7,611 bases of DNA from Gammaproteobacteria bacterium (GCA_016214925.1 JACRMO010000158.1:1-7611), one strand, 5' to 3'. Shown: positions 1 to 6,163, counted from the stretch's first letter. Notes: generated by a model from the sequence alone, not told the origin. Numbers and translations are program-made.

Positions 1-432
1 CAGCGCGGCGAGCGTTTGAATGTGCGGCAACAGGGCGGCCTTGTCTTCCAGAACATCGACCTTGTTCACCACCAGGATCACCGGCACGTTGACGTCTTTG
101 AGCAGATCCAGGACCCAACGGTCTTCATCGCTCCAACGCGTACCCTCGACGATGAAGGCCACCACATCGACGGCGTGCAGAGTATCAGTGGCGGTACGGT
201 TGATCGCGCGATTCAACGCCTTGCGGTTGCCCTTATGCAGGCCGGGCGTGTCCACGTAGATGATCTGCGCAGCGTCGCGGGTGTTGATACCGAGGATGCG
301 GTGCCGGGTGGTCTGCGGGCGATGCGAGGTGATGCTGATCTTCTGCCCGAGCAGCCCGTTGAGCAAGGTCGACTTGCCCACATTGGGCCGACCTACCAGG
401 GCTACATACCCACAACGGAAAGATTCACTCAC
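1..432 (-). CDS. era: GTPase Era, N-terminal 144 residues (3' end off the window)
   Basis: Era is a membrane-associated GTPase that binds the 3' end of 16S rRNA and helps 30S subunit maturation. The visible part holds the G domain: P-loop GRPNVGKS at residues 14-21, the switch I stretch SHRPQTTRHR at 36-45, DTPG at 61-64 and NKVD at 123-126. The C-terminal KH domain lies beyond base 1. The start is GTG at 430-432. It is fixed by an in-frame TGA five codons upstream and by GAGGTG (441-446) at 8-nt spacing. The gene lies 36 nt after rnc, the usual rnc-era pair, and is probably cotranscribed with it. No lesion is visible in the part seen. Confidence 0.95.
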   Translation of the reverse strand, partial: MSESFRCGYVALVGRPNVGKSTLLNGLLGQKISITSHRPQTTRHRILGINTRDAAQIIYVDTPGLHKGNRKALNRAINRTATDTLHAVDVVAFIVEGTRWSDEDRWVLDLLKDVNVPVILVVNKVDVLEDKAALLPHIQTLAAL

Positions 433-440
433 AGAAGATC

Positions 441-446
441 CACCTC
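441..446 (-). promoter_or_regulatory. Ribosome binding site of era
   Basis: Reads GAGGTG on the minus strand, 8 nt before the GTG start of era. It decides a non-ATG start, and the same hexamer at the same spacing precedes rnc. Confidence 0.7.
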
Positions 447-468
447 AAGCATCATTGTAGGAGCGGCA

Positions 469-1158
469 TCATGACACGATCTCCACGCCCAGTTGTTCCA
501 GCATCTGCTGCGCGGCCTGCTGTTCGGCGCGACGGCGGCTGCTGCCTTGCGCGCGCGTACTCTGCGTCAAGGCCGCGATTTGACATTCGACTTCAAAAAT
601 CTGGTCGTGGGCATCGCCGCGCACGGAGACGACCGCATACTCCGGCAGGTGCAGATGCCGGCCCTGCAGGTATTCCTGCAACTGCGTTTTCGGATCCTTA
701 ATCGCCAGAGGTTTGTCCGGCAGGATGTCCAAACGACCGGCATACAGTGCCTGGATCAGCGTCGCGCTGGCGGCAAACCCACCGTCCAGATACACGGCGC
801 CGAAGATGGCTTCCAGGGCATCGGCAAGAATGGAATCGCGCCGGTAACCGCCGCTTTTGAGTTCGCCGGGCCCCAAGTGCAGATACTCGCCCAGGTCCAG
901 ATCGCGCGCCAGTTCGGCGAGCGTCTGTTTGCGCACCAAGCTGGCGCGCAGCCGGCTGAGTTCGCCTTCGCTGGCCTGCGGATAGCGCAGATACAAGTCC
1001 TCGGCAATCACCAGATCGAGGATCGCATCGCCGAGAAATTCCAGGCGCTCATTGTTGGCGCCACCCGCGCTGCGGTGCGTCAGCGCGCTGTCTCGCAGCG
1101 CCGGGTCACGAAATGTGTAACCCAGCCTCCGGAGCAGCGCGCCCGCGTCCGCGCTCAA
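469..1158 (-). CDS. rnc: Ribonuclease III
   Basis: RNase III cuts double-stranded RNA, including the rRNA precursor, in the cytoplasm. The 229 residues match the usual length of about 225. The N-terminal nuclease domain carries the signature NERLEFLGDAILD (36-48), with acidic residues E40 and D44, and a second acidic pair D113 and E116 in DALEAIFGAVYLDGG. The double-stranded RNA binding domain starts at DPKTQLQEYLQ (155-165) and runs to about 225, including the basic SSRRRAEQQAA segment. The start is TTG at 1156-1158. It overlaps the TGA of the DUF4845 gene (TTGA, 4-nt overlap) and follows GAGGTG at 8 nt, suggesting translational coupling. No nearby ATG fits the family length. Confidence 0.95.
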   Translation of the reverse strand: MSADAGALLRRLGYTFRDPALRDSALTHRSAGGANNERLEFLGDAILDLVIAEDLYLRYPQASEGELSRLRASLVRKQTLAELARDLDLGEYLHLGPGELKSGGYRRDSILADALEAIFGAVYLDGGFAASATLIQALYAGRLDILPDKPLAIKDPKTQLQEYLQGRHLHLPEYAVVSVRGDAHDQIFEVECQIAALTQSTRAQGSSRRRAEQQAAQQMLEQLGVEIVS

Positions 1159-1529
1159 TTGCCCGACACCTCGATTTCCTTGGTGAAGGTCATCACGACG
1201 TCGACGTTGCCCATCACCGGCATGCGCACTTCATAATCCACACCGACCAGATACGCACTGCCCTGCTTCTGAATTGCGACATCCTTCGCGCTGATGCTCT
1301 TGACGTCATTGATATCGAAGCGCTTGCCCAACATGGAGCGGATTTCCTGCGGTGTCTTGTTAGACATCCCCGGCTCGTTCTGCAAGGATTCGAGGGCGGA
1401 ACTGACGGTGGCATATTCCAGATAGCTCGGGATCATCCGCAGTGCCAACAGCACGAAGAAACCGATCAGTCCCAGTACGATCAACCAACCGATCGCGGTC
1501 ATACCCCGCTGCGATTTCAGCGTCTGCAT
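1155..1529 (-). CDS. DUF4845 family membrane-anchored protein
   Basis: A 124-residue protein of unknown function, recognised by sequence and by its place between lepB and rnc, where DUF4845 genes are often found. The N-terminus QRGMTAIGW (7-15) is followed by a single hydrophobic segment at about 12-30 and a soluble domain of about 90 residues, probably outside the cytoplasmic membrane. The start resembles a type IV pilin leader (RG followed by M-T and a hydrophobic helix), but the Glu expected at mature position 5 is a Gly, so prepilin-type processing is doubtful. ATG at 1527-1529 is preferred over a longer frame because AGGGGA lies 6 nt upstream. The gene is 16 nt after lepB, and its stop overlaps the rnc start, so it is almost certainly in the same operon. 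Family assignment is from memory. Confidence 0.82.
   Translation of the reverse strand: MQTLKSQRGMTAIGWLIVLGLIGFFVLLALRMIPSYLEYATVSSALESLQNEPGMSNKTPQEIRSMLGKRFDINDVKSISAKDVAIQKQGSAYLVGVDYEVRMPVMGNVDVVMTFTKEIEVSGN
1167..1172 (-). promoter_or_regulatory. Ribosome binding site of rnc
   Basis: Reads GAGGTG on the minus strand, 8 nt before the TTG start of rnc and inside the end of the DUF4845 gene. It supports the rare TTG start. Confidence 0.65.
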
Positions 1530-1545
1530 ACTCAATCCCCTTTGG

Positions 1546-2316
1546 TCAGTGAATGGTTTGTCCGAGTCGTTTCCAGTCGACGCCGCTGCCGGCGCCATCC
1601 CAGTTCATCCAGATCATGAATGCCTTACCGACCAGATTGCCTTCCGGCACCGGGCCGATATAACGGCTGTCCTTACTGTTGTCGCGGTTGTCGCCCATCA
1701 TGAAGTAATGGCCATCCGGCACCACCGTATCGCCCTCGGCACCACCGGCATCCGGACGGATCAAGATGGAATGCCGGACGCCGTCGAGATTCTCCTCGCG
1801 CAGATCGGCACCGGAACTCGACACCCCGGAACCCACGCCGACATAACTGCCGATTGGCGTCTGCGGCATGGCCACGCCATTGATATAGAGGATTTTGCCG
1901 CGGTAGGCAACACGATCGCCGGGCACCGCCACCACGCGTTTGATGTAATCGACCGAGGTGTCTTGCGGATTGCGGAACACCACCACATCGCCGCGCTGCG
2001 GCTCGCCGAGTTCCAGCACTTTTTTGTTCAGCACCGGCAGGCGCAGACCATAGGCGTATTTGTTGACCAGGATGAAATCGCCGACCAGCAGCGTCGGCAT
2101 CATCGAACCCGACGGAATGCGGAACGGCTCGACCAGAAACGAGCGCAGGAGCAGCACGATGAAAATCACCGGGAAGAACGCCTTGGCGTATTCGACCAGC
2201 ACCGGCTCCTTGGCGCCCGACTGACGCTTGCGCGCCCACAGCAAGGCATCCAGCGCCCACAGCGCGCCGGTAATGAAACTTGCCAGTACCAGTATCAAGG
2301 GAAAATCGAAGTTCAT
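1546..2316 (-). CDS. lepB: Signal peptidase I
   Basis: This inner-membrane Ser/Lys protease removes signal peptides from exported proteins. The 256 residues have two N-terminal membrane segments (about 5-27 and 45-62) and then a periplasmic catalytic domain. Box B is RIPSGSMMPTLLVGD (66-80) with nucleophile S71. Box D is YIKRVVAVPGD (124-134) with general base K126. Box E is MGDNRDNSKDSR (207-218). All catalytic residues are present. The length is shorter than E. coli LepB, as in many gammaproteobacteria. The ATG follows the lepA stop by 13 nt and has AAGGA upstream, so it is coupled to lepA in the classic lepAB operon. Lesions in lepA could affect lepB through polarity, but the intact lepA C-terminal frame still ends next to it. 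Confidence 0.96.
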   Translation of the reverse strand: MNFDFPLILVLASFITGALWALDALLWARKRQSGAKEPVLVEYAKAFFPVIFIVLLLRSFLVEPFRIPSGSMMPTLLVGDFILVNKYAYGLRLPVLNKKVLELGEPQRGDVVVFRNPQDTSVDYIKRVVAVPGDRVAYRGKILYINGVAMPQTPIGSYVGVGSGVSSSGADLREENLDGVRHSILIRPDAGGAEGDTVVPDGHYFMMGDNRDNSKDSRYIGPVPEGNLVGKAFMIWMNWDGAGSGVDWKRLGQTIH

Positions 2317-2328
2317 GGGGGGGTCCTT
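2317..2328 (-). promoter_or_regulatory. lepB ribosome binding site with a C7 spacer
   Basis: On the minus strand AAGGA (2324-2328) is separated from the lepB ATG by a pure run of seven C (2317-2323). The spacer length is near optimal. It is a homopolymer, so its length could vary by slippage. Confidence 0.6.
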
Positions 2329-2329
2329 G

Positions 2330-2683
2330 TTATTTCTTGCCGACCTGCAATACCGCCAGGAAAGCCGACTGAGGGATCTCGACCTTGCCGAATTGCTTCA
2401 TACGCTTCTTGCCTTCCTTCTGCTTCTCCAGCAGCTTGCGCTTGCGCGAGACGTCACCGCCATAACACTTCGCGGTCACGTTCTTGCGCAGCGCCTTGAC
2501 CGTGGTGCGGGCGATGATATTCGCGCCGATGGCCGCCTGAATGGCGACATCGTACATCTGCCGCGGGATCAGTTCCTTCATCTTCTCGGCGACTTCACGC
2601 CCGCGGTATTCGGCCTGATCGCGGTGCACGATAATGGCGAGCGCGTCGACCTTCTCGCCGTTGATCATGATATCCAGCTTCAC
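2330..2683 (-). CDS. lepA: EF4 C-terminal domain fragment
   Basis: This 117-residue open frame is the native end of LepA, from KLDIMINGEKVDALA to the stop 13 nt before lepB. It carries the conserved basic C-terminal domain: RQMYDVAIQAAIG, ARTTVKALRKNV, AKCYGGDVSRKRKLLEKQKEGKKRM and VEIPQSAFLAVL. In an intact EF4 this region is continuous with the preceding domains. Here the upstream native frame is closed by TAG at 2714-2716. A possible independent start is GTG 2681-2683. It overlaps the TGA of the N-terminal frame (GTGA) and lies 8 nt after a perfect AGGAGG. Whether it is translated is unknown. The AGGAGG is also simply the codons for Gln-Glu-Ala in the original gene. Confidence 0.6.
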   Translation of the reverse strand: MKLDIMINGEKVDALAIIVHRDQAEYRGREVAEKMKELIPRQMYDVAIQAAIGANIIARTTVKALRKNVTAKCYGGDVSRKRKLLEKQKEGKKRMKQFGKVEIPQSAFLAVLQVGKK

Positions 2684-4164
2684 CAGCGGCGCCTCCTGGA
2701 AGCGCAGGAAATGCTATTCGAACGAGGCGTACCCACGGCTGACGGAGTTGAGCCGGTCGAAGAAATCCGGCTGACGGATTTGAGCCGGTCGAAGAAATCC
2801 AGCACCACTTCGGCGAGCGGCATCTCGAAGCCCACCGAGACCTGGTTGCCCAGATATTGCAGATTCTTCTGCACACCGCGTTTCTCGATGCACAGTGTCA
2901 TCACCGCGCCCAGGTAATCCTGCGGCACCAGGATGTTGGCAAGGATGATCGGTTCGCGAATTTCGTCGATGTAATTCAGCGCCGGCAGGCTCGACGGGTT
3001 GTCGATGTCGACCACCTCGCCCTTGGTGGTCAGCACCTGATACACCACCGTCGGCGCGGTGGTGATGAGATCCATGTCGTATTCACGCTCCAGACGCTCC
3101 TGCACGATTTCCATGTGCAGCATGCCGAGGAAGCCACAACGGAAACCGAAACCCAGCGCGGTGGAGGATTCCGGTTCGAAGTGCAGCGAGGCATCGTTGA
3201 GACGCAATTTCTGCAGCGCCTCGCGCAAGTCTTCGTAGGCATCGGACTCCACCGGGAACAGGCCGGCGAATACGCGCGGCTGCACCTTCTGGAAACCCGG
3301 CAGTGGCGTGGCCGCCGGCTTGTCGGCCAAGGTCAGCGTATCGCCGACCGGCGCGCCGTCGATTTCCTTGATGCCGGCGATCACATAACCGACATCGCCG
3401 GCCTCCAACAGCCGCGTACCCAAACGCTTGGGCGTGAAGATACCGACATTGTCGACGAGATACGCACGTCCCGAAGACATCACCTGCATCTTCTGGCCGG
3501 GCTTGAGCGTGCCCTGCATGACGCGCACCAGCGAAATCACGCCGACGTAGTTGTCGAACCACGAATCGATAATCAGCGCCTGCAACGGTGCGGCACGGTC
3601 ACCCTGCGGCGGCGGCACGCGCGCGATCAACGCCTCCAATACTGCATCGATGCCGATGCCGGTCTTGGCGCTGGCGCGCACGGCGTCTTCGGCCTCGATG
3701 CCGATGATCTCCTCGATCTCACGGATCACCTTGTCGGGATCGGCGGAGGGGAGATCGATCTTGTTCAGCACCGGCACCACTTCGAGACCCTGCTCAATGG
3801 CGGTGTAGCAGTTGGCGACGCTCTGCGCCTCGACGCCCTGCGCGGCGTCGACGATCAGCAATGCGCCCTCGCAGGCGGCCAGCGATCGCGAGACTTCGTA
3901 GGAGAAGTCGACATGTCCGGGCGTATCGATGAAATTCAAACGATAGATCTGGCCGTCGCTCGCCGTGTAATCGAGCGACACGCTCTGCGCCTTGATGGTG
4001 ATGCCGCGCTCGCGCTCCAGGTCCATAGAGTCCAGCACCTGCGCCTCCATCTCGCGATCGGCCAGTCCGCCGCAACGCTGAATGAAGCGATCGGCCATGG
4101 TCGACTTGCCATGGTCGATGTGGGCGATGATGGAAAAATTGCGGATGTGGGTCAGCTCGGTCAC
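2680..4164 (-). CDS. lepA: EF4 N-terminal part, GTPase to domain IV, with an aberrant tail
   Basis: This 494-residue frame contains the G domain: G1 AHIDHGKST at 14-22, the ERERGITIKA switch region at 50-59, DTPGHVDF with H84 at 80-87, and NKID at 134-137. The EF-G-like domains II, III and V follow, with the LepA-typical stretch GFGFRCGFLGMLHMEI at 338-353. Native sequence ends at DFFDRLKSVSR (456-466). The next 28 residues, rich in Ser and Arg, come from the shifted frame and resemble nothing in the family. The EF4-specific C-terminal domain, which contacts the tRNA and peptidyl-transferase region, is missing. GTG 4162-4164 is chosen because it gives the family-like start TELTHIRNFSIIAHIDHGKS. 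A TTG 12 codons upstream adds atypical residues. The ribosome binding site is weak (GGAT, 7 nt upstream). Confidence 0.8.
   Translation of the reverse strand: MTELTHIRNFSIIAHIDHGKSTMADRFIQRCGGLADREMEAQVLDSMDLERERGITIKAQSVSLDYTASDGQIYRLNFIDTPGHVDFSYEVSRSLAACEGALLIVDAAQGVEAQSVANCYTAIEQGLEVVPVLNKIDLPSADPDKVIREIEEIIGIEAEDAVRASAKTGIGIDAVLEALIARVPPPQGDRAAPLQALIIDSWFDNYVGVISLVRVMQGTLKPGQKMQVMSSGRAYLVDNVGIFTPKRLGTRLLEAGDVGYVIAGIKEIDGAPVGDTLTLADKPAATPLPGFQKVQPRVFAGLFPVESDAYEDLREALQKLRLNDASLHFEPESSTALGFGFRCGFLGMLHMEIVQERLEREYDMDLITTAPTVVYQVLTTKGEVVDIDNPSSLPALNYIDEIREPIILANILVPQDYLGAVMTLCIEKRGVQKNLQYLGNQVSVGFEMPLAEVVLDFFDRLKSVSRISSTGSTPSAVGTPRSNSISCASRRRRW
2692..2697 (-). promoter_or_regulatory. Possible ribosome binding site for the lepA C-terminal fragment
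   Basis: A perfect AGGAGG on the minus strand, 8 nt before GTG 2681-2683, at the point where the shifted lepA frame stops. It could allow reinitiation. It arises from ordinary codons (cag gag gcg), so chance is a real alternative. Confidence 0.4.
2737..2800 (-). repeat. 32-bp direct tandem duplication inside lepA
   Basis: Two abutting copies, 2769-2800 (first in the direction of transcription) and 2737-2768, differ at one base: T at 2779 against G at 2747, giving a Lys or an Asn codon. The base before each copy on the plus strand (2736 and 2768) is also shared. The unit encodes the EF4 segment DFFDRLKSVS. Since 32 is not a multiple of three, the second copy changes the frame. Confidence 0.95.
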
Positions 4165-4313
4165 TGCGGGTATCCGTGGGGGTATCCGTTCAAAACACAA
4201 GGCCTCTGAATATAAGGCCGCTGGGCGACCGCCGTGGTCGCCTGTCGCAGGGAAGTCCGGGAATGCCTGTCAGCGGAGAAGATGCCGTCATAAAGGCGGC
4301 AGATTATACATGG
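4165..4313 (-). promoter_or_regulatory. Possible lepA promoter and leader
   Basis: The 149-bp gap between the glutaredoxin-like gene and lepA contains a perfect TATAAT on the minus strand at 4303-4308. No convincing -35 lies 16-18 nt upstream. A TTGACC only 3 nt upstream is too close to pair with it. The leader would include a 7-bp hairpin at 4224-4242 (GGCGACC, 5-nt loop, GGTCGCC). Just before lepA there are two near-tandem copies of ACGGATACCC (about 4168-4189). The gap suggests that lepA has its own promoter here, but this is inference from a -10-like hexamer. Confidence 0.3.
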
Positions 4314-4550
4314 TCAACCGTAGCCCAGATACCGCCTGAGGCGTTCCAGGTCGAGAAAATAGCGGGCGATTTCCTCGCTATCGGCCAGCAGCAGCGGCAC
4401 CTGCTCGTTATAGGCCGCCCGCCACTCGGGGCGCGCGTCGATATCGCGGATCTCCACGTCGAAGGGGAATTCCTGTTGCAGCCGCCGCAGTTCCTGCTCG
4501 AAGTCCTCGCACAGGTGACAACCGTGGCGGGTGTAGAGGATCAGGGACAT
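4314..4550 (-). CDS. Glutaredoxin-like protein (DUF836 type)
   Basis: A 78-residue thioredoxin-fold protein, probably a cytoplasmic thiol-disulfide or glutathione-linked redox protein. It starts with a beta strand and the active site LILYTRHGCHLCEDF, with the redox pair C11 and C14 (CHLC). The cis-proline typical of the fold is in NEQVPLLL (P52). A C-terminal helix follows (ARYFLDLERLRRYLG). Length and motif fit the short glutaredoxin-like family often found near mucD and lepA in gammaproteobacteria. The specific partner is unknown. The ATG at 4548-4550 has no strong ribosome binding site. The gene is separated from mucD by 170 bp of repeats and from lepA by 149 bp, so its cotranscription is uncertain. 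Confidence 0.85.
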   Translation of the reverse strand: MSLILYTRHGCHLCEDFEQELRRLQQEFPFDVEIRDIDARPEWRAAYNEQVPLLLADSEEIARYFLDLERLRRYLGYG

Positions 4551-4591
4551 CGGCTATGGACTGAACCGGGGAAGCAACAACTGCATGTATT

Positions 4592-4664
4592 CACACCAAA
4601 GCCCGCAAAGAGCGCTAAGAAAAGTCCTTGCGTATACTTTGCGCTCTTTGCGTTCTTTGGTGTG
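4592..4664 (-). repeat. 28-bp imperfect inverted repeat, dispersed-repeat type
   Basis: Arms 4592-4619 and 4637-4664 pair over 28 bp with three mismatches around a 17-nt loop. Each arm is built from about three 9-bp quasi-repeats ending in CAAAG-like steps (CACCAAAG, NNCGCAAAG, AGCGCNAAG). The minus-strand hairpin is not followed by a T run, so a Rho-independent terminator is unlikely. From memory, similar CACAAAG-rich inverted repeats are scattered in many proteobacterial genomes; a genome-wide count is needed to confirm this. Confidence 0.75.
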
Positions 4665-4672
4665 GAACGATT

Positions 4673-4699
4673 GGGGGACAGATTTCAAATCTGTCCCCC
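4673..4699. repeat. Perfect 27-bp palindrome after mucD
   Basis: The arms GGGGGACAGATTT and AAATCTGTCCCCC pair perfectly around a single central base (4686). It lies 21 bp downstream of the mucD stop and 8 bp from the CACAAAG-type inverted repeat. From memory, GGGGACAGATTT palindromes are dispersed in gammaproteobacterial genomes and may be linked to REP-associated tyrosine transposases. No such transposase is in this window. Confidence 0.85.
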
Positions 4700-4720
4700 G
4701 CTCCGCCACAGATAAGCGCC

Positions 4721-6163
4721 TCAGCCCTTATCCGGGATCTTGATCGCCAGGAAGGTCGGACCGCCTTCGCGCTGCACCAGCACCGGCACGACTGCACCGG
4801 CCTGGGCCTTGTCGACCAGCTCGCCGAACTGCTTGACGTTCTGCACGCGCGTACCGTTGAACATCACAATGACGTCGCTCTTGCGGATGCCGGCCTTGGA
4901 CGCGGCACCCTCGTCCAGCGCGCTGACGATGACACCGCCGTCCTTGAGTTCCAGCGCATCGCGTATTTCCTTCGGCACCTCGCTGGTGCCCAGGCCCAAG
5001 CGGCTGTTGGTGGTGGATTTCGGACCGACCGCGGCGATTTCCTGCTTGTCTTCGTCCTTCAGTTCACCCAGGCTCAGCGTCAACACCTGCACCTTGCCGT
5101 TACGCAGCACCTTCACCGGAACCTCTTTACCGACCGGCGTATTGCCAACGATCGGCGGCAGATTCGCCGAGTTATTCACTTCGCGATTGTTGAATTCCAG
5201 AATCACGTCGCCAACCTGAATGCCGCCTTTGGCACCGGGGCTGTCCGGCAACACCTTGGACACCAGCGCACCCATCGGCTTCTTCATGCCGAAGGATTGC
5301 GCCAATTCACGCGTCACGTCCTGGATGAGCACGCCCAGCCAACCGCGCGTCACATGGCCCTTGCTCTTGAGCTGTTCGGCAACGTCCATCGCCACTTCGA
5401 TGGGGATGGCGAACGACAGACCCATATAGCCGCCGGTGCGGCTGAAGATTTGCGAATTGATGCCCACCACCTCACCGTCCATATTGAACAGCGGGCCGCC
5501 GGAGTTGCCGGGGTTGATGGCCACGTCGGTCTGGATGAACGGCACATAGTTCTCGCGCGGCAGCGCACGGCCCTTGGCACTGACGATGCCGGAGGTCGCG
5601 GTGCTGTCGAAACCGAACGGCGAACCGATCGCCAACACCCATTCGCCGACCTTCAGGCTCTCCGATCTGCCCAGGTGCGCGACCGGCAGATCGTCCGCCT
5701 CGATCTTCAACAGGGCGACGTCGGCGCGCTCGTCGGTACCGATCACCTTGGCCTCCAGCTCACGGCGATCGGACAGACGCACGATGATCTCTTCGGCGTC
5801 TTTCACCACATGGTTGTTGGTCAGCACATAGCCATCGGCGCTGATGATGAAACCCGAGCCGAGCGACTTGGCGTCGAATTCTTCCGGTGCGCCACCCTCA
5901 CCGCCTTCGCCGAAGAAGTGCTTGAACAGATCGTTGAAGGGACTGTCTTCGGGCAGATTGGGCATTTCCATGCCCGGCGGCAAACCGCCGACGTTCTGTT
6001 TGACCTTCTGCGTGGTGCTGATGTTCACCACCACCGGGCTGTTCGCCTCGACCAGTTCGCTGAAATCCGGCAGCTCGCGCGCGTAAACCTGCGTCGTCGC
6101 CAACAAACCCGCCACCAACACCATCCACACACCGCCAAAGTGGCGGTCAAACATGCGTTTCAT
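4721..6163 (-). CDS. mucD: Periplasmic serine endoprotease, DegP/HtrA type (MucD)
   Basis: This HtrA-family protease and chaperone degrades misfolded periplasmic proteins and in Pseudomonas opposes sigma-E/AlgU activation. The 480 residues begin with a signal peptide (MKRMFDRHFGG, then a hydrophobic stretch), with likely cleavage after VYA at residue 28. The protease domain has the full triad: H118 in TNNHVV, D148 in ERADVALLKI and S221 in GNSGGPL. A Gly-rich loop near 84-92 (FFGEGGEGG) corresponds to the flexible LA loop region. PDZ1 is at about 274-365 (RGWLGVLIQDV onward) and PDZ2 at about 387-475. ATG 6161-6163 is chosen because it has GGGAG 5 nt upstream and opens the signal peptide; an upstream TTG at 6199 would add 12 unlikely residues. 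rseC ends 56 nt upstream, which fits the mucA-B-C-D order. Confidence 0.95.
   Translation of the reverse strand: MKRMFDRHFGGVWMVLVAGLLATTQVYARELPDFSELVEANSPVVVNISTTQKVKQNVGGLPPGMEMPNLPEDSPFNDLFKHFFGEGGEGGAPEEFDAKSLGSGFIISADGYVLTNNHVVKDAEEIIVRLSDRRELEAKVIGTDERADVALLKIEADDLPVAHLGRSESLKVGEWVLAIGSPFGFDSTATSGIVSAKGRALPRENYVPFIQTDVAINPGNSGGPLFNMDGEVVGINSQIFSRTGGYMGLSFAIPIEVAMDVAEQLKSKGHVTRGWLGVLIQDVTRELAQSFGMKKPMGALVSKVLPDSPGAKGGIQVGDVILEFNNREVNNSANLPPIVGNTPVGKEVPVKVLRNGKVQVLTLSLGELKDEDKQEIAAVGPKSTTNSRLGLGTSEVPKEIRDALELKDGGVIVSALDEGAASKAGIRKSDVIVMFNGTRVQNVKQFGELVDKAQAGAVVPVLVQREGGPTFLAIKIPDKG

Larger units (their letters stand above)
2330..4164 (-). pseudogene. lepA: Elongation factor 4 gene, interrupted by a frameshifting duplication and a stop codon
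   Basis: EF4 (LepA) is a cytoplasmic translational GTPase that acts on the ribosome and in 30S biogenesis. The complete gene spans this interval but cannot be read as one frame. Residues 1-466 (from GTG at 4162-4164) are normal EF4. Then a second copy of a 32-bp segment (2737-2800) shifts the frame. In the resumed native frame a TAG at 2714-2716 stands where the family has Tyr (GYASFE-stop-HFLRFQ). Deleting 32 bp leaves 1803 nt, or 601 codons with the stop. That gives a 600-residue protein, matching the usual 599-600. No other lesion is seen in either part, so the damage is recent, artefactual, or tolerated. The two open parts are listed separately. lepA is often dispensable in bacteria under laboratory conditions, which makes loss plausible. 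Confidence 0.85.

Noticed and set aside
429..455. An 8-codon leader frame before era whose TGA overlaps the era GTG
   Set aside because: It has no ribosome binding site of its own, and era already has GAGGTG at 8 nt. Such a short frame is easily due to chance.
16..474. A plus-strand open frame opposite era
   Set aside because: The minus strand reads as Era with G1, G3 and G4 motifs in order; the plus-strand frame resembles no family.
2737..2800. Programmed ribosomal frameshift in lepA
   Set aside because: There is no slippery heptamer at the junction, the exact 32-bp duplication explains the shift, and the restored frame would still hit the TAG.
2737..2800. A dispersed TGAGCCTGTCGAAG-type repeat inserted into lepA
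   Set aside because: The similar stretch TTGAGCCGGTCGAAG is already explained by the EF4 codons for DFFDRLxS, so a simple duplication of the gene's own sequence is enough.
2857..4209. A 450-codon plus-strand open frame opposite lepA
   Set aside because: It is the antisense shadow of strongly conserved EF4 sequence and has no recognisable domain or ribosome binding site.
4303..4319. TTGACC plus TATAAT as a full promoter before lepA
   Set aside because: The two hexamers are only 3 nt apart instead of about 17, so they cannot act as one sigma-70 promoter; only the -10 is kept as a weak candidate.
4592..4699. Rho-independent terminator after mucD
   Set aside because: Both hairpins pair well, but neither has a run of T after it on the transcribed minus strand.
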